A DNA stretch of 64,000 bases from Pelodera strongyloides. Lineage: Eukaryota; Nematoda; Chromadorea; Rhabditida; Rhabditidae. The notes below the pieces were generated by a model. It searched no databases. It was given only the letters and a program-made list of their open reading frames with translations, and was not told the DNA's origin. Both the position numbers and the translations under genes were made by a program. The DNA lies in assembly GCA_036852015.1 (NCBI GenBank), contig JAANDG010000088.1, forward strand, positions 1 to 64,000, written 5' to 3'. Shown here piece by piece: positions 47,500 through 59,599 of this stretch; position 1 is the first letter of the stretch, and each line of letters begins with the position of its first letter.

Positions 47500-50400
47500 A
47501 AACTAAACTGGGGTCAGTTCTACGACTTCTGCTGCGAGAATCTTCTACTATGTATGACGATCGTCTCGGTTGTTCTCGGTGTAATTCTGGGTTTCGGTCT
47601 CCGACCCTTCAATTTGCCAGCCGAAACACTGCAGTTGATCAACTTTCCAGGAGAAATCTTCATGCAGGTAAAGATAGTGAAAAAAGATGTGAGCTTCTGG
47701 TATGTATGGAGTTATGTAGGTTGCCTTTATGGTCTATTTATATGAGTTAGGGCCTTATTCCATAACACAGGAGAGTACCTCAAACTTACGTAATTAAATC
47801 GAGATAATTGAGATAATTAAATCGAGATAATTGCTGAAATTAAAAGATAATTGAAACTTTTTAACACCATGTTTGCTTTTAGGTCTTGAAGATGATGATC
47901 CTTCCACTTATCTTTTCATCATTGATTTCTGGTCAGTTTCGCTAAAGCGAAATGCCAGCCCCTTTGGAAAAGTTGCATATGATAAGCAAATCCTATGTAT
48001 CCTATGCTAATTTTGTACGATTGCCGTGGTCGATCGTACACAATTAGCATAGGGTACATAGGATTTGCTTATCATTTGCAAATTTTCCAAAGGGGCTAGC
48101 ATTTCGCTTTAATTTTGGATTTGGTCCCTGTCACTAAGGTATTGCTTTGAATAGAAAACGAAACTTTGAACTCTGAACCACTCTGGTCCTCAGGCGCGCA
48201 GCGCGGACATGCGAATCCGCGTCCGCGGGAAAAGATTGCAAATTTGCATTGAAAAAGTCGAGACAGTGAGAAGCAAGCCCCGCCCTCTTTTCTGCGTCTC
48301 CGCCTTTCCCATGTCAAAAAGCCGTCACTTTCCCGCGGGAGCGAATTTGCATGTCCGCGCTTCGCGCCTCAGTACGTCGTACAATATAAAACAATATAAT
48401 TTGTCTCTTTCAGCACTAGCGCAAATGGACGCCAAGGAATCTGGGCAAATGGGCCTTTGTACGGTCCTTTACTACTTGACTACCACCATATTGGCCACTA
48501 TTGTAAGCTTTAGTTTCTTACATTTATCTTTATAATTGCTAGTCAGTCAATATCTTCAACTTCAATCTTGGCAATGTTTGCGTTTCCGAACTCGTAGAAA
48601 GCATAAGATCATGAACGAATTTTTTCGCCACGTGTTTATGTCAACTCCCAGCGTTGTTTGTGTTTTTGTTTTTAGTATCTCTTCTAATTGTAGGCGCTTT
48701 GCTAGTGAATCGTGCTACTCTTGGAATAGAGCCGCACACTGAGAATCGCGCTAGGTTTTCGCCGCACACTCAGAATCGCGCTAGATTTTCGCCGCACACT
48801 CAGAAGCGCGCTAGGTTTTCGCCGCACACTCAGAATCGCGCTAGGTTTTCGCCGCACACGCGCCCTTGTTGCTCAGTGTTTGACGTTTCTTCTTTGTTCC
48901 AGTTGGGTATTATCCTGGTGTTGACCATCCACCCGGGCGATCCGTCAGTCAAATCTGGCCTTATTCCTGAAACGCCCACTGGCGCTGAAGTATCACCATT
49001 GGATACTTTCTTGGATTTGGTCAGGTAGGGAAATTCTGACCGTATAGTTAAAGCGAAATGCTAGCCCCTTTGGAAAATTTGCATATGATAAGCAAATCCT
49101 ATGTATCCTATGCTAGTTTTGTACGATTGCCGTGCACGATCGTACAAAATTAGCATAGGATACATAGGATTTGCTTATCATATGCAAATTTTCCAAAGGG
49201 GCTAGCATTTCGCTTTAAGAACGGAGCAAAAAAAGTAGCTAAGCGGACAGTGGTAAACAAAATTCGTCGCATCTTGCTAACTAGTCGTTCGACGGAGAAA
49301 GCGTTTAGTTATATGGAAATGTCAGAGACAATAGGTAAATGGGTAACCTAGTCAATTGCCACAAAAGTTGTCGATAAAAATGAAAGAAATTGATTTTTAT
49401 TGGCTTTTGAGTAATTATTGATTTTTAGGAACATGTTCCCAGAGAACATCATTCAAGCCTCATTCGAACGAGTACAAACTGAATATCAAATGATACGAAC
49501 GGCGGTACGGCGGAACACGACAGGCGATACGTATGTGATGCGTAAGAAATTGGTAACGACGAGAGGAATGAACATTCTTGGTGAGAGATGGATTTTTTGA
49601 GGGATGATGTGTCTTATTAAATAACACAACAAAATATGTTTGTTTGGTTGTGCCACTTGCGTTACGCTAGGAATGAAGGGATAGGGATAGGTTGGTCTCT
49701 TCGTATCCATATCTCTGCGCAGTATGTGAGTATGTGCCTAATCCGGAGCAGCTAAACTCTCGCACTGTTGCGCTAGAGCCGATCTTTCTGGACAATCTCG
49801 ATTGCAACTTAAGCTACTCTCTATCGCAGGCTGACTTGGTAACACATCCGCGCATCAAACCCTACTAAAAAAGATAAAACGATAAAGAGTGCCGGGTTTA
49901 TCAACCGAATCCGCAGAAACGGTGCGCCGGATCTGGTTCAACCCTACCAATAAATCCGCACTGTTAACCTATAAACTTTAGGAATAATCGTTTTCTGTAC
50001 TGGATTCGGAATCGTAATCTCTCAACTTGGCGAACGAGCTCGAATCGTCGTCGAATTCTTCGTGATCCTTGATGCTGTCATCATGAAATGGGTGGAGACT
50101 CTTATGTGGTCAGTTCGAAGTTTCATATATATTCTCTGACAATTACTAAATTATGCGACACGTTAGATTACGGTACCTTAGGGTGATAACTCCTCGATTT
50201 ATTTTGACGTGTCGCAATGTGGTTCCACAACATTTTAGGTTCGCTCCGCTGGGTATTACTTGCTTAATTTGTGGAAATCTACTCGAGCTGGAGGATTTGA
50301 GCGACACTGCAGCGGTAAAGTCGTTTTTTTTTCTTCATCAGCATCAGCTTCTCGAGCAGTTAGAGAAAAAAAGCAAGAGTGAGACTGGGAATAGGAAGGA

Positions 50401-53285
50401 GAGAGTGAGTGAGAGAGAGAGAGATGGGAGGAGATAAAAATAAAGAGAGAGAGAGAGGTAGGCGGTAGATTAGATATGTAATATGTGGAAAATCTATACT
50501 TCCAAACTTCTAACATGCCTACTTGTGCATTTTAGGTGCTCGCCATGTATGTGGTTACTGTAATGGCCGGTTTTGTCCTTCATACCGTATTCGTGATGCC
50601 GTGCTTGTATTTCTTGATAACGAGAAAGAATCCCCTTCACATCATTAAGGGGATGTTGCAGGCAATTGTGACGGCGTTTGGAACAGCTTCAGGGTGAGCG
50701 AGTAACCTAAAGGGCTTAGGTTCATAAAAAAATTAGTGCTGTTACCCGGTAATACTGTGCCCTCCTCGCATACCTCTCCAGGGTAACCCGGATATAAGTT
50801 TGTGTTATAGATTATTAGATGTTACTTTCAGTGGTGCAGCTCTGCCGATGTCCATGCAATGTCTAGAAGATAACTGCGGTGTTGATAGACGAATTACACG
50901 ATTTGTATTACCACTGGGTTCTACAATTAATATGGTATGACTACTTGCTTTCACAAAATAACACTCGCAATACTGCACCGAATATTAAGGACTGATCAAC
51001 GATCGAAAAAGGTTTCTGCTGAATTTGGTTACGCGAAACATTACCGAAAACAGCATTCAATAACACCCTAAACTCGTGAGGACATCAACCCTAGAACCCC
51101 AACTCAGACACCATATTTCATTTAGTTCACGAAAAACACCGTTCTGATGTTTTAGTTTCCCGTTACTACTTAATATTGAATGTTTAAAGGGTCAGGCCCA
51201 TTTCAATCGACCCCTATTTTTGATGATTCCATCTGATTCTCCATGTCAAATATAGTAGGCTACGATATTTTTCTAATTTTCAAGCGCAAAATTCACGCAG
51301 TATTCATCAATTTACCATGGCAAGTCATACCCAACTATTTATCGCAGTTGTCACGCCCCTTCGCGCTAATTGGGCAATATGCTCTATTGGGCGTGGCAAT
51401 TGCGATATTGGCCAATCAGCGCGAATGGGCGTGACAACTGCGATTGATTGTTGTGTATGACTGGCCATCGTAAATTGCTGAAAACTGCGTGAATATTGCA
51501 ACTGAAAATTGGAAAAAAAATCAGCCTACTATATTTGAAACGGAGAATCCGATGGAGTCATCAAAAATAGGGGTCATTTGAAATGGGCCTGACCCTTTAA
51601 AGCGAAATACCGGCCCGTTTTCGAAACGCACCGTGGACAGCTGAATTCTTACGTATTTATGCAAAATTGCTTGAATTTAGCTCGTTTTTTCATTCTAAAT
51701 TATGTTCATTTGCATAATCTGCATACGAATGCTGGTGTACTCGATGGGTTTCAAAAACCGGCCGATATTTCGCTTTAACATGGAATCTTCCAGGATGGTA
51801 ATGCATTATACGAAGCCGTTGCTGTGATCTTCATCGCCCAATTGAATAACGTTGAGCTGTCAATCGCTGAAGTGATTACAGTGAGGTGCGATTAGTTATT
51901 TTTTTATATTATTTATTTATAATTTCTAAATTCTTTATTATCTAAATTATCGTCTGGGCACACCAAGGTGTTGCCTATTCGTACAGACAAAAAACGTGTT
52001 CCTATTCGATTCGACTACTATATACTATATTCTCATAGTAAAGACTACCATTGTGAAAGCTGAGCTCTAGCAGGGGTACCGTGAGCACCGAAATAATTAT
52101 TTCAATTGTTAACTAATATTGCTTTCTATCAAGTGCTAATTACGTGTGTTCAGTGTGACGGCAACTGTTGCTTCAATTGGACTTGGCTCTGTGCCAGCTG
52201 GCTTGGTGTCAATTCTTCTGATTCTCAACACGGTCGGCCTGCCTGTTAAAGATGTATCCCTGATTATCACCGTTGACTGGCTGCTGTAAGTTTTAGGGTT
52301 TATGAGCCCTTTAGTAAGCGCAGTGAAGCATGACTATTCAGTATATACAAGTCCTCTCTTAAAATAATTGATCGCTGTTGAATGACTTATTTAAGATCGA
52401 AGACTTCTAATATTCTAAGGTATTTCGTCTCTTTTCGTATCCTGATAGAACTGTTTGATACTGATACGGTTTGCCATTGCATGCGATCCTTGGCCAGGGG
52501 ATATTGGAGAGTTTATAATCAATAATCAATATCAATAATCAATCAATAGTCAATCAATAACCAATAATTGAAATAATGCAGTGACCGTGTTCGAACTGCC
52601 GTCAACGTCATCGGTGATGGGCTGGCTTCTGGCGCGGTGGCACATATACTCCAGAAGAGGCTAGACGTCGCGGACGCTCGTCACGACTACAAGACCGAGA
52701 TCAAGGAAGAAATTGGTAAGAAGAATGGGTTCAACAATAGAAAAAGAAAGTCACCAGCATAAATCTAAATGCCAATAGTATTTTTCACTGAATTCTTTTC
52801 AATCGATATCTTTTAGAATTGTTGAAATCAGTGGCGAACAGCAGACGACCGTCAGTGTGGAGCGATGCGCACTCTAGGTATGTTTTGTTTCCAAGAAAAT
52901 TACAATTGTCGTTTTCTTTATTCTAGAATTGAAATATAAAACACAGATAGATTTCATAATAATTGTGCGTACTTTAAACCGCCGCGAACGCGCATATAGT
53001 TTGGCTCCACCTGATTTTGTCAGCTTCTTTTACCAAAAAATATACATGCACCCGGTTATACCGAGACATTTCTCGAATATTTGTTAGTATGGCGAAGAGT
53101 AATTTTTGTGGCCTCCGACTCCAGTGTTTTTCCATTTCAGTAATATGTACTTCAATGCTGTACCCTCGCAAAGTCTGCCCGTGTCACGACGACCTTCTGT
53201 GGCACAACATATGTACTGGAGGCATCCGTTTACCGAACACCACCATCATCTGTACACTCCGCTCAATAAGAGCGAAAATATATGA
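47500..53285 (+). CDS. SLC1-family (EAAT-type) amino acid transporter with atypical substrate site
   Basis: Exons: 47500-47667, 47883-47931, 48414-48502, 48903-49024, 49429-49580, 49982-50108, 50239-50314, 50536-50693, 50832-50934, 51794-51885, 52154-52285, 52582-52715, 52817-52877, 53141-53285 (TGA): 535 aa plus an unresolved start. The family moves acidic or neutral amino acids into cells with sodium, for example clearing glutamate at synapses. Family marks: [15 protein letters not shown] (TM1), [12 protein letters not shown] (TM2), [43 protein letters not shown]-like [12 protein letters not shown], and [16 protein letters not shown] (TM8), which keeps the Asp and Arg that bind the amino acid and the Asn/Asp that bind sodium. 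Three substrate-site elements differ: HP1 reads ASGGAALP instead of SSSSATLP, TM7 reads NMDGN instead of NMDGT, and HP2 reads [11 protein letters not shown], one residue shorter than SIGAAGIPQAGL. The C-terminus ends [15 protein letters not shown]. Substrate cannot be assumed to be glutamate. Confidence 0.94.
47943..48112. mobile_element. Family B hairpin MITE, copy 3
   Basis: TAAAGCGAAATGCCAGCCCC ... GGGGCTAGCATTTCGCTTTAA, about 170 bp, in the SLC1 intron 47932-48413, starting 11 bases after the donor junction. The left TTAA is degraded to CTAA. Arms carry more mismatches than copy 4 (TTGCATATGATAAG against CTTATCATTTGCAA). Confidence 0.88.
48731..48860. repeat. 30-bp minisatellite, about 4.3 units
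   Basis: Unit CCGCACACTCAGAATCGCG then CTAGGTTTTCG, repeated with one or two changes per unit. It lies in the SLC1 intron 48503-48902, 43 nt before exon 48903. The period is a multiple of three and the frame is open into the next exon, but the upstream acceptors are in the wrong phase to use it. Confidence 0.9.
49048..49218. mobile_element. Family B hairpin MITE, copy 4
   Basis: TTAAAGCGAAATGCTAGCC ... GGCTAGCATTTCGCTTTAA, 171 bp, the most symmetrical copy, with nearly every base paired around the tip TACGATTGCCGTGCACGATC. It lies in the SLC1 intron 49025-49428. Confidence 0.92.
50408..50458. repeat. GA-rich repeat in an SLC1 intron
   Basis: GAGAGAGAGAGAGATGG and AGAGAGAGAGAGAGG. No coding potential. 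Confidence 0.9.
51184..51600. mobile_element. 417-bp palindromic element, AAAGGG ends, TTAA-bounded
   Basis: TTAAAGGGTCAGGCCCATTT at the left and AAATGGGCCTGACCCTTTAA at the right. Pairing runs nearly through the whole element (GTTGTCACGCCC against GGGCGTGACAAC). Its right TTAA is also the left TTAA of the next family A MITE, so one inserted exactly beside the other. It lies in SLC1 intron 50935-51793. Confidence 0.9.
51597..51778. mobile_element. Family A MITE, abutting the element at 51184
   Basis: TTAAAGCGAAATACCGGCCC ... CCGGCCGATATTTCGCTTTAA, 182 bp. It ends 15 nt before SLC1 exon 51794. Confidence 0.9.
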
Positions 53286-54111
53286 TTGTTGACACCATTT
53301 AACACAACCTGACACCCACATACACGTTTTGACACCATAAGACACACATTGACACAACTGAGTATCGTACATGTCATGGTGGTAGTTGCATGATTAGTTT
53401 AAACCTTCTTGACGCTTTGTATGTGTTTCAGAGTGTGACACCTCATGACACATATAGCTATGAAATTTTTCTTGAATAGTGCGAAAGAACTTGTATTTGT
53501 TGCGATATTTGCCACTGACGCAGCTTGACGCATACTATTTGCTTGACACATACCTGATATACACTAGAATCAGACATAACAAGGGTGTTTTAAACGATAT
53601 GTCTTCAGTGCCTTACATGACCCAATTTTTTATGCGTATTAATTGTGACATTGTTGTTCTTGAATAGGGTAATGTTCAACAAAGACTCGAGTATTATTTT
53701 CATGTTATTTTCAAAGACATTGCTCATTTTTGTGATGCAATTAGGGTATCACCTTCTTAGATGAGCCTTACTAAATACCAGCCTGGTTGCCATATTTGAG
53801 CTCAAATAGCCGTTTTAAGTTTAGAAGTGTTCAATTCTAGATGAAGGTTGCAGTACCTGCGCTCCTGATCATTTTTGCGTGTACATATTGAGAAAGTAAG
53901 TAATTAAGTTAATATTTAAATAAAAACAATTGAATTATTGTACTTTACTTTATTCAATGTACGTAGAATACTGGTCAATAAATGTATCGTATTTTTCTCA
54001 CTAAGAGTTCTGCGAATTCAGTCTGTGGATTTCATAATTGAACTGATCTATGACCACGGTAATAACGCGTTCAGGAAGAGAAAACTACAAAAAGCTGTAG
54101 CAAACTGTACC

Positions 54112-54330
54112 ACTATGGCAAAGTGCGAGTGTTACAGATTTTGGTGCGGTTGATTCCGGGTTCGATTCCTGCTGGCTGCCACAAATGCTGTGTAAACTCG
54201 AGGTGCTGAGTGCTGAGGTGCGCAGCGAAATCCATGCGCACCTTTTTGCCGCATCTTATCAATACCTTTGTAGCACATAACATAAGTAGTATGGAAGTTT
54301 ACACCTTATGCTGCTTCGTGAGTAAAATAG
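54112..54330 (+). mobile_element. Possible tRNA-derived SINE remnant
   Basis: TGGCAAAGTGCG resembles a pol III A box and, 42 nt on, GGTTCGATTCC is a perfect B box. The sequence between and after does not fold into a tRNA (no acceptor stem partner for the 3' TGGCTGCC). The following 150 bp could be the SINE body. Only one copy was seen in the window. Confidence 0.4.
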
Positions 54331-54617
54331 AAGTAAAAACGTTGTTCAAATGTGGGTGGAAAATTGCTAAGTAAGGTAATTAATAAGGGATAGATCTGAC
54401 ATAATTTCCTTGGTTTTTGTCCCTTCCGGTTGCGCTGAACTGTGATTTATCATGTATTTTGTGAGAAAGGCCATCTTCACAGCATGGCGACTAGACTCAC
54501 GTCATATGTACCTCTCACTAATACAATCTTTAATTTAATCTTTTTCTAAACAATTGCATAGTAATGATGGGTGGTTTATGTAACAAATGAACTCTAATTA
54601 TATTAAATTGAAGTATA

Positions 54618-54792
54618 TTAAAGCGAAATACGGACCGGTTTTTGAAACGCATCGTGAACAACTGAATTTCTACCTAGTTATGCTATTTTGCTCGAATTCA
54701 GCTCTACATTTTTATTCTAATTTTTGTTCATTTGCATAAGCTGCAAAGAATGCTGGTAAACTAGATGTGTTACGGCCGGTGTTTCGCTTTAA
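54618..54792. mobile_element. Family A MITE
   Basis: TTAAAGCGAAATACGGACC ... GGCCGGTGTTTCGCTTTAA, 175 bp, TTAA on both sides. The right arm lacks part of the usual TTTCAAAAACC. Confidence 0.88.
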
Positions 54793-55383
54793 TTTAAACT
54801 TAAAATATATATTCGAATAGGTTCTATTTTCCTTCGAATTACCGCGTAGTGTAGTAAATTTAATTTAGTATCGTATCAACTATCAAACACATCAATCCAT
54901 ACACCTATTTTTTCTCGGCTATTTGCATCCTAACAAAAACTTTTCATTTATTTAGCAAATGATCTAACAAGATAGAACAAGATGTTAACACCCTATTCGT
55001 AAATTTTTCATTTTTGTCGTTCAAGCGGCTAAATCGCCCAATGATACTCTTCGGTCTATCGCGCGCGAAAATCGCTCGCTAAAACTGAAATTATTAATTG
55101 CGTATGTGATTGATAGGACTAGCCGGCGGATTGCGGGTTTCACATTGCAATTTCTTGTTTCGTCTCACCGATGCACAATTATTATGGAGGATAATGATCT
55201 TCGCAATTAACTATTTGATAATTGCAATTATTGATTAGTTGAATTTTTCTTACATAATTGTGGTGAAGACTAACAAACCACCGTGCACCTAGTCGATTTA
55301 AAAGTAAATCACCGTACTGAACAGAAAACTACTTCAGTTTTTAGAATTTTGCGAGAACGTTTTGTAGCATGTGTTTTTAGTGG

Positions 55384-55552
55384 TAATGGGGGTTTCCAAG
55401 TATCCCAAAAATTCTGTGTGATTCTGTCAATACTGCCGTATTTCTGTACGAAACTTGCATATATATGAAAAATAAAAATAAAAATATTCTCGTGTAGTTC
55501 CAAAATACAAAATACTGTAAATTTTCACCATACTTGGAAATCCCATAAACTA
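55384..55552. mobile_element. Repeat C hairpin element, opposite orientation
   Basis: GGGGTTTCCAAGTATCCC at the left, ACTTGGAAATCCCAT at the right. Interior ATACTGCCGTATTTCTGTAC and GTGTAGTTCCAAAATAC are the reverse complement of the copy at 44677. Confidence 0.75.
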
Positions 55553-55961
55553 CGCGAATATGGTTTTTTTGCCCAACTCTTTTCTAAAATCTTTATTTTC
55601 CTAAAATATGACCCCATGTTTTCCATTCATTACTAAATCATTACGTATACGCAAGACAGTTCCACTTACGTAACTCGTAACTCAGTAAATTTTCTCTCGA
55701 ACGTTCTTGCCATACAGACAGCGATACTTATTTTTGAATAGAGGGAAATAAATAGTGCCCAGCGCGACTTAAAAATGCATGTATTTTGTTGAAAACTGGT
55801 TTTGTGGTTGTGGCGTGTAGCGCGCGTTTTCGCCACCAAAAATAGAGCGAAAAGGCATCATTGAATAATAGATAGATATAGTAGAGTGGTATTCAATCGA
55901 CCGATTTACTATGGAAAGCCGTTTTGAAATATGGTTTAGTTGTTATTGAGTATTCTTTGAA

Positions 55962-56345
55962 ATATTAAAAATGTGTATATTTTCAGCGTGTCCTTGTATC
56001 ACTACTGTATTATGATTCTAAAGTATAATATACAAAGCGTTTGCAAGGCAGTTATAGCTTTGAAGCGAAATACCGATCTGTTTTTGAAACACATCGAGTG
56101 TACACCAGCATTCTTATGCAGCCTATGCAAATTTGCATAAATTAGAATAAAAAATCGAGCTAAATTCGAGCAACTTTGGCATAAGTACGTAAATACTCAG
56201 CTGTCTACGATGTGTTTCAAAAACCGGCCGGTACTTCGCTTTAGCGTATTAAAATGTGTATATTTTCAGCGTGTCCTTTTATCTCTACTGTATTATGCTC
56301 TAAAAGTATAATACACAAAGCGTTTGAAAGGCAGTTCTAGCTTTA
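55962..56345. repeat. About 100-bp direct duplication with a MITE at the junction
   Basis: AATGTGTATATTTTCAGCGT begins a 100-bp segment at about 55970 that recurs at about 56252 with around ten differences and ends GCAGTTATAGCTT or GCAGTTCTAGCTT. A family A MITE (56059-56243) sits between the copies. Confidence 0.8.
56059..56243. mobile_element. Family A MITE, reverse orientation, degraded ends
   Basis: TTGAAGCGAAATACCGATC ... CCGGCCGGTACTTCGCTTTA. The interior reads as the reverse complement of the copy at 57138 (TCGAGTGTACACCAGCATTC). Confidence 0.88.
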
Positions 56346-57137
56346 ATCCTTTTTGTGCTTGCTTATTGTGTTGAGTCAAAAATATCGTCTGTTATCTGTC
56401 TATGGCTGCTCAAATAAACCTTGAAATATTTGTTCTTTAGCTAACGTCAACGCGTGCGTTGGATTGTAAATTTTTGTATTTACGATTAAAACGTCCAGGC
56501 TAACATATCATAAACCACTATCCTATATCTGTACCTATCCCTCCCGTAGTGAAATTCTTGTTCTAGCGCTTTTTACAATATCTAAGAAACAGCGTCGTCC
56601 GTAATGGAAGTTGCTCGAAGGCAAATCCATATACAACAGCAAACCTCCGGTTTTTCGACATGACTTTAAAGCGATATGGCACGTGGTTAGAACGTTGGAC
56701 AAATAATCCACCGTCTATTATGTGTAAAGTATGTGTCATTTTGTGCCTAAAATTCAAGAAATTTAATATGTCGTACATCATACGTTTCACAATCCACGTG
56801 CCATGCCACTTTAATATGTAGTGAATATTATCAAAATACCTCGCCCTTCCGGTGAATACTTCACTATTTTTGTTTCAAGTTTTTGTTTATTGAAACCTTT
56901 TAAGTGCCTTCCTTCTTTTGCGATAATAATTTTAAAATTTAAGACCGTTTTTCTCAAAACCACTTTAGTGATGATTGACCTGCGGACTCTTAAAAGTTAA
57001 GTTGCACACTTACAAGGTCAGTGACTAAAGTCTAGTGGTTTGCAAAAAGTACTTAAACATTTATTTCATTTACCGTGATTTGGTCATTTTTCGTAGTTGA
57101 TTGTTTAATTATTAGGAAATTAGTAGTTTTAAATTCT

Positions 57138-57316
57138 TTAAAGCGAAATACCGGCCGGTTTTTGAAACGCATCGTGGACAACTGAATTCCTACGTGTTTA
57201 TGCTATAAGTTACTCGAATTTAGCTCGTCATTCTAATTTATGTTCATTTACATAAGCTGTATGAGAGTGATGGTGTACTCGATGTGTTTCAAAAACCGGC
57301 CGGTATTTGGCTTTGA
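57138..57316. mobile_element. Family A MITE
   Basis: TTAAAGCGAAATACCGGCC ... GGCCGGTATTTGGCTTTGAA, 179 bp. The right terminus has two changes. Confidence 0.88.
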
Positions 57317-58732
57317 ATTCCGATGCAATACCTCAAACTCCAAACTCTACCTTAGTATCATTAGAATACACCGAAATCAAAATGATATTGCAAGATCACT
57401 CACGATTTAAATTTACCGTTTTCTTAACAATAATTCAGTAATAAATATTTTTTTTTTAAAACACGGTGCTAACACTTAACTAGCATGTCTGAAAACCATT
57501 CTTTGTAATTTTAGCGCTCCCGAGCCTGAACGATAGACCGTCGAACACCTGCCTATACCAATTTCTATCCCGGTAATTTACAAAAAGCCAAATGGTACCC
57601 CCGCTAGATTTGTAATTGTAATTGCAGTAGCACGGTGGCAGAGGCAAATTCGTTATTACAGGTCCACTGCTTTGGTGTTCATCTTTATTTTCCATGCTTT
57701 AGCATACCAACTTGCTCCAAATTGTTGTAAGGTAAACATTTTTCAATTATAGAGTTCCGACTCTGCACGTAAGATTTTCGGCACTTTAAAAAAGGCGTTT
57801 ATTTCTTTCTTTGCCATTGTTTGTATGTTAAATTTTATTGCTTTGAATAAAGAGTTATATAAAAAACCCTAAGACTTTAAACGAATTTATGTAATACACT
57901 CTGCTCTACTAGAAAGGCATGGGGAATATTCTTATACTTTTTTTAAAAAGTTCCCTTTTTTGCTCCACGAACTTGTACAAACTCGCTCAATAAAGACCGT
58001 TTATTGCATGCATCGTAGTGCAATTTCTCGAGTTAAATACTTTAATGCCTAGTCAAGGGCAGGATTACTTACTCAAGTAGGAATTGAAAAGTTGGCCATA
58101 CTTAATTATGTTACAATTCTAGTGCATTCTCTCTTTGAGTTGTTTGATCGATATTCGGAATCTTTATTTGAAGTGTTTATCATATTACATTTATAATAAT
58201 TGTTTTTGGGATCTATTCTGGAGGCTGCATTCAAATATAATAGATTAGTCTAATACGTTTCAATGACTGGTCGGTGCATCTCTTGTAGGATTTGAGCTTA
58301 GGTATTACAACCTAAAAACCAAAAACCTTCTTTTATTCTCAAGTATTGACGACACAATTTCCCATGCCACGCCTAACAAACTTTCGTTTTTTTTTGGTAA
58401 TTTCCTGAGTGTTTTTCTTTAAAAGTAACATTGCTAGACTAGTTTCCACATTCAATTTAGCCGTTCGCAGGCCAGGCTGGAAAGTGAAAACTTGCAGGGA
58501 AATTGCTATACAAAGTAGTCTGAAGTAATGTATCCATACTTTAGTTTTACCCCATGGGGTAAAAGTAGGGTATGGATATGGATACATTGCTTCAGACAAC
58601 TTTGTATAGTAAGGGTAAAAGTAAAAACCCTTGAAATTCCCAAATAGTTATATGTTTTGTTTCTTCAGACTTATTTATCAGATTCCAACTTCATCAATAA
58701 ACTATTATGAACTAATTGTAGTTTTTTAGTTG

Positions 58733-58904
58733 TTAAAGCGAAATACCGGCCGGTTTTTGAAAAACATCGAGTACACCAGCATACTTATGCAGCTTATGCA
58801 AATGAAATTAGAATAAAAAATCGAACCAACTTCGAGTAACTTGGCATAAATACGTCAGAATTCAATTCTAATGCTTTCAAAAACCGGGCGGTATTTCGCT
58901 TTAA
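58733..58904. mobile_element. Family A MITE, reverse orientation
   Basis: TTAAAGCGAAATACCGGCC ... CCGGGCGGTATTTCGCTTTAA, 172 bp with intact TTAA on both sides. Confidence 0.9.
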
Positions 58905-59124
58905 TAATTTTTGTCGTTGTGTTCCCCTTCTTGTTTATGATTAATTTTTATCATCTACGTGTAATTTCTCTACCAATAACGGTTAGATTGCTTGGTCTTG
59001 TTTTTATGTATTTCTATGGCGGCAGTAACTAAATTGAGTATGACATCTTTATTCCTTTACAAAAGGATATTTTCGCAAGCAAAACTGTACTCCGACAGTT
59101 ATGAGCTTTTTTCTAGGTTCATGT

Positions 59125-59293
59125 TTAAAGCGAAATAGCGGCCGGTTTCTGAAACGCATCGTGGACAACTGAAATGTATGCTAATTTACTCGAATTTAGC
59201 TCGATTTTTTTATTCTGATTTACGTTCATTTGCATAAGCCGTGAAGCTCGCGTACTCGATGTGTTTCAAAAACCTGCCGGTATTTCGCTTTAA
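59125..59293. mobile_element. Family A MITE
   Basis: TTAAAGCGAAATAGCGGCC ... CCTGCCGGTATTTCGCTTTAA, 169 bp, intact TTAA ends, about 300 nt before the patched-related start codon. Confidence 0.9.
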
Positions 59294-59599
59294 ATTTTAC
59301 CTTCATAAACGAGGCGGGTGAGGACGTCGTTTGTTCCTTTTGTTCGTATTGCCAATTTTATATTCCTTGATAGTATTGCATTCACGTATTTCATATACAA
59401 TGATGGCATCGCGGTGCACAAAAAGAGAGTCTGCCATATTCGCGGCACACATTCTCTAGGATGCGCGGAGCTGCGTCACGGGTGCACCCTGCGTTCACGC
59501 ACCATGGCGCGCCCGCTATACACCACAGAGGGGGTGCGATTACGCGGACTCTCACGAGTTAGTAACTAATATACGTAATTAGAAAATGTTTATTTGCAG

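Larger units (their letters stand above)
53286..59599. other. Gene-free, MITE-rich interval between SLC1 and the patched-related gene
   Basis: Apart from the 3' UTR of the SLC1 gene (possible AATAAA at 53919-53924) I found no exon. The interval holds family A MITEs at 54618, 56059, 57138, 58733 and 59125, a tRNA-like SINE remnant near 54110, a repeat C element at 55384 and a duplicated 100-bp segment around 56059. A run of TGACAC motifs lies at 53290-53350. Confidence 0.55.

Noticed and set aside
54112..54180. tRNA gene
   Set aside because: A and B boxes are present, but the 3' TGGCTGCC has no 5' partner and the T stem has a mismatch; treated as a SINE remnant.
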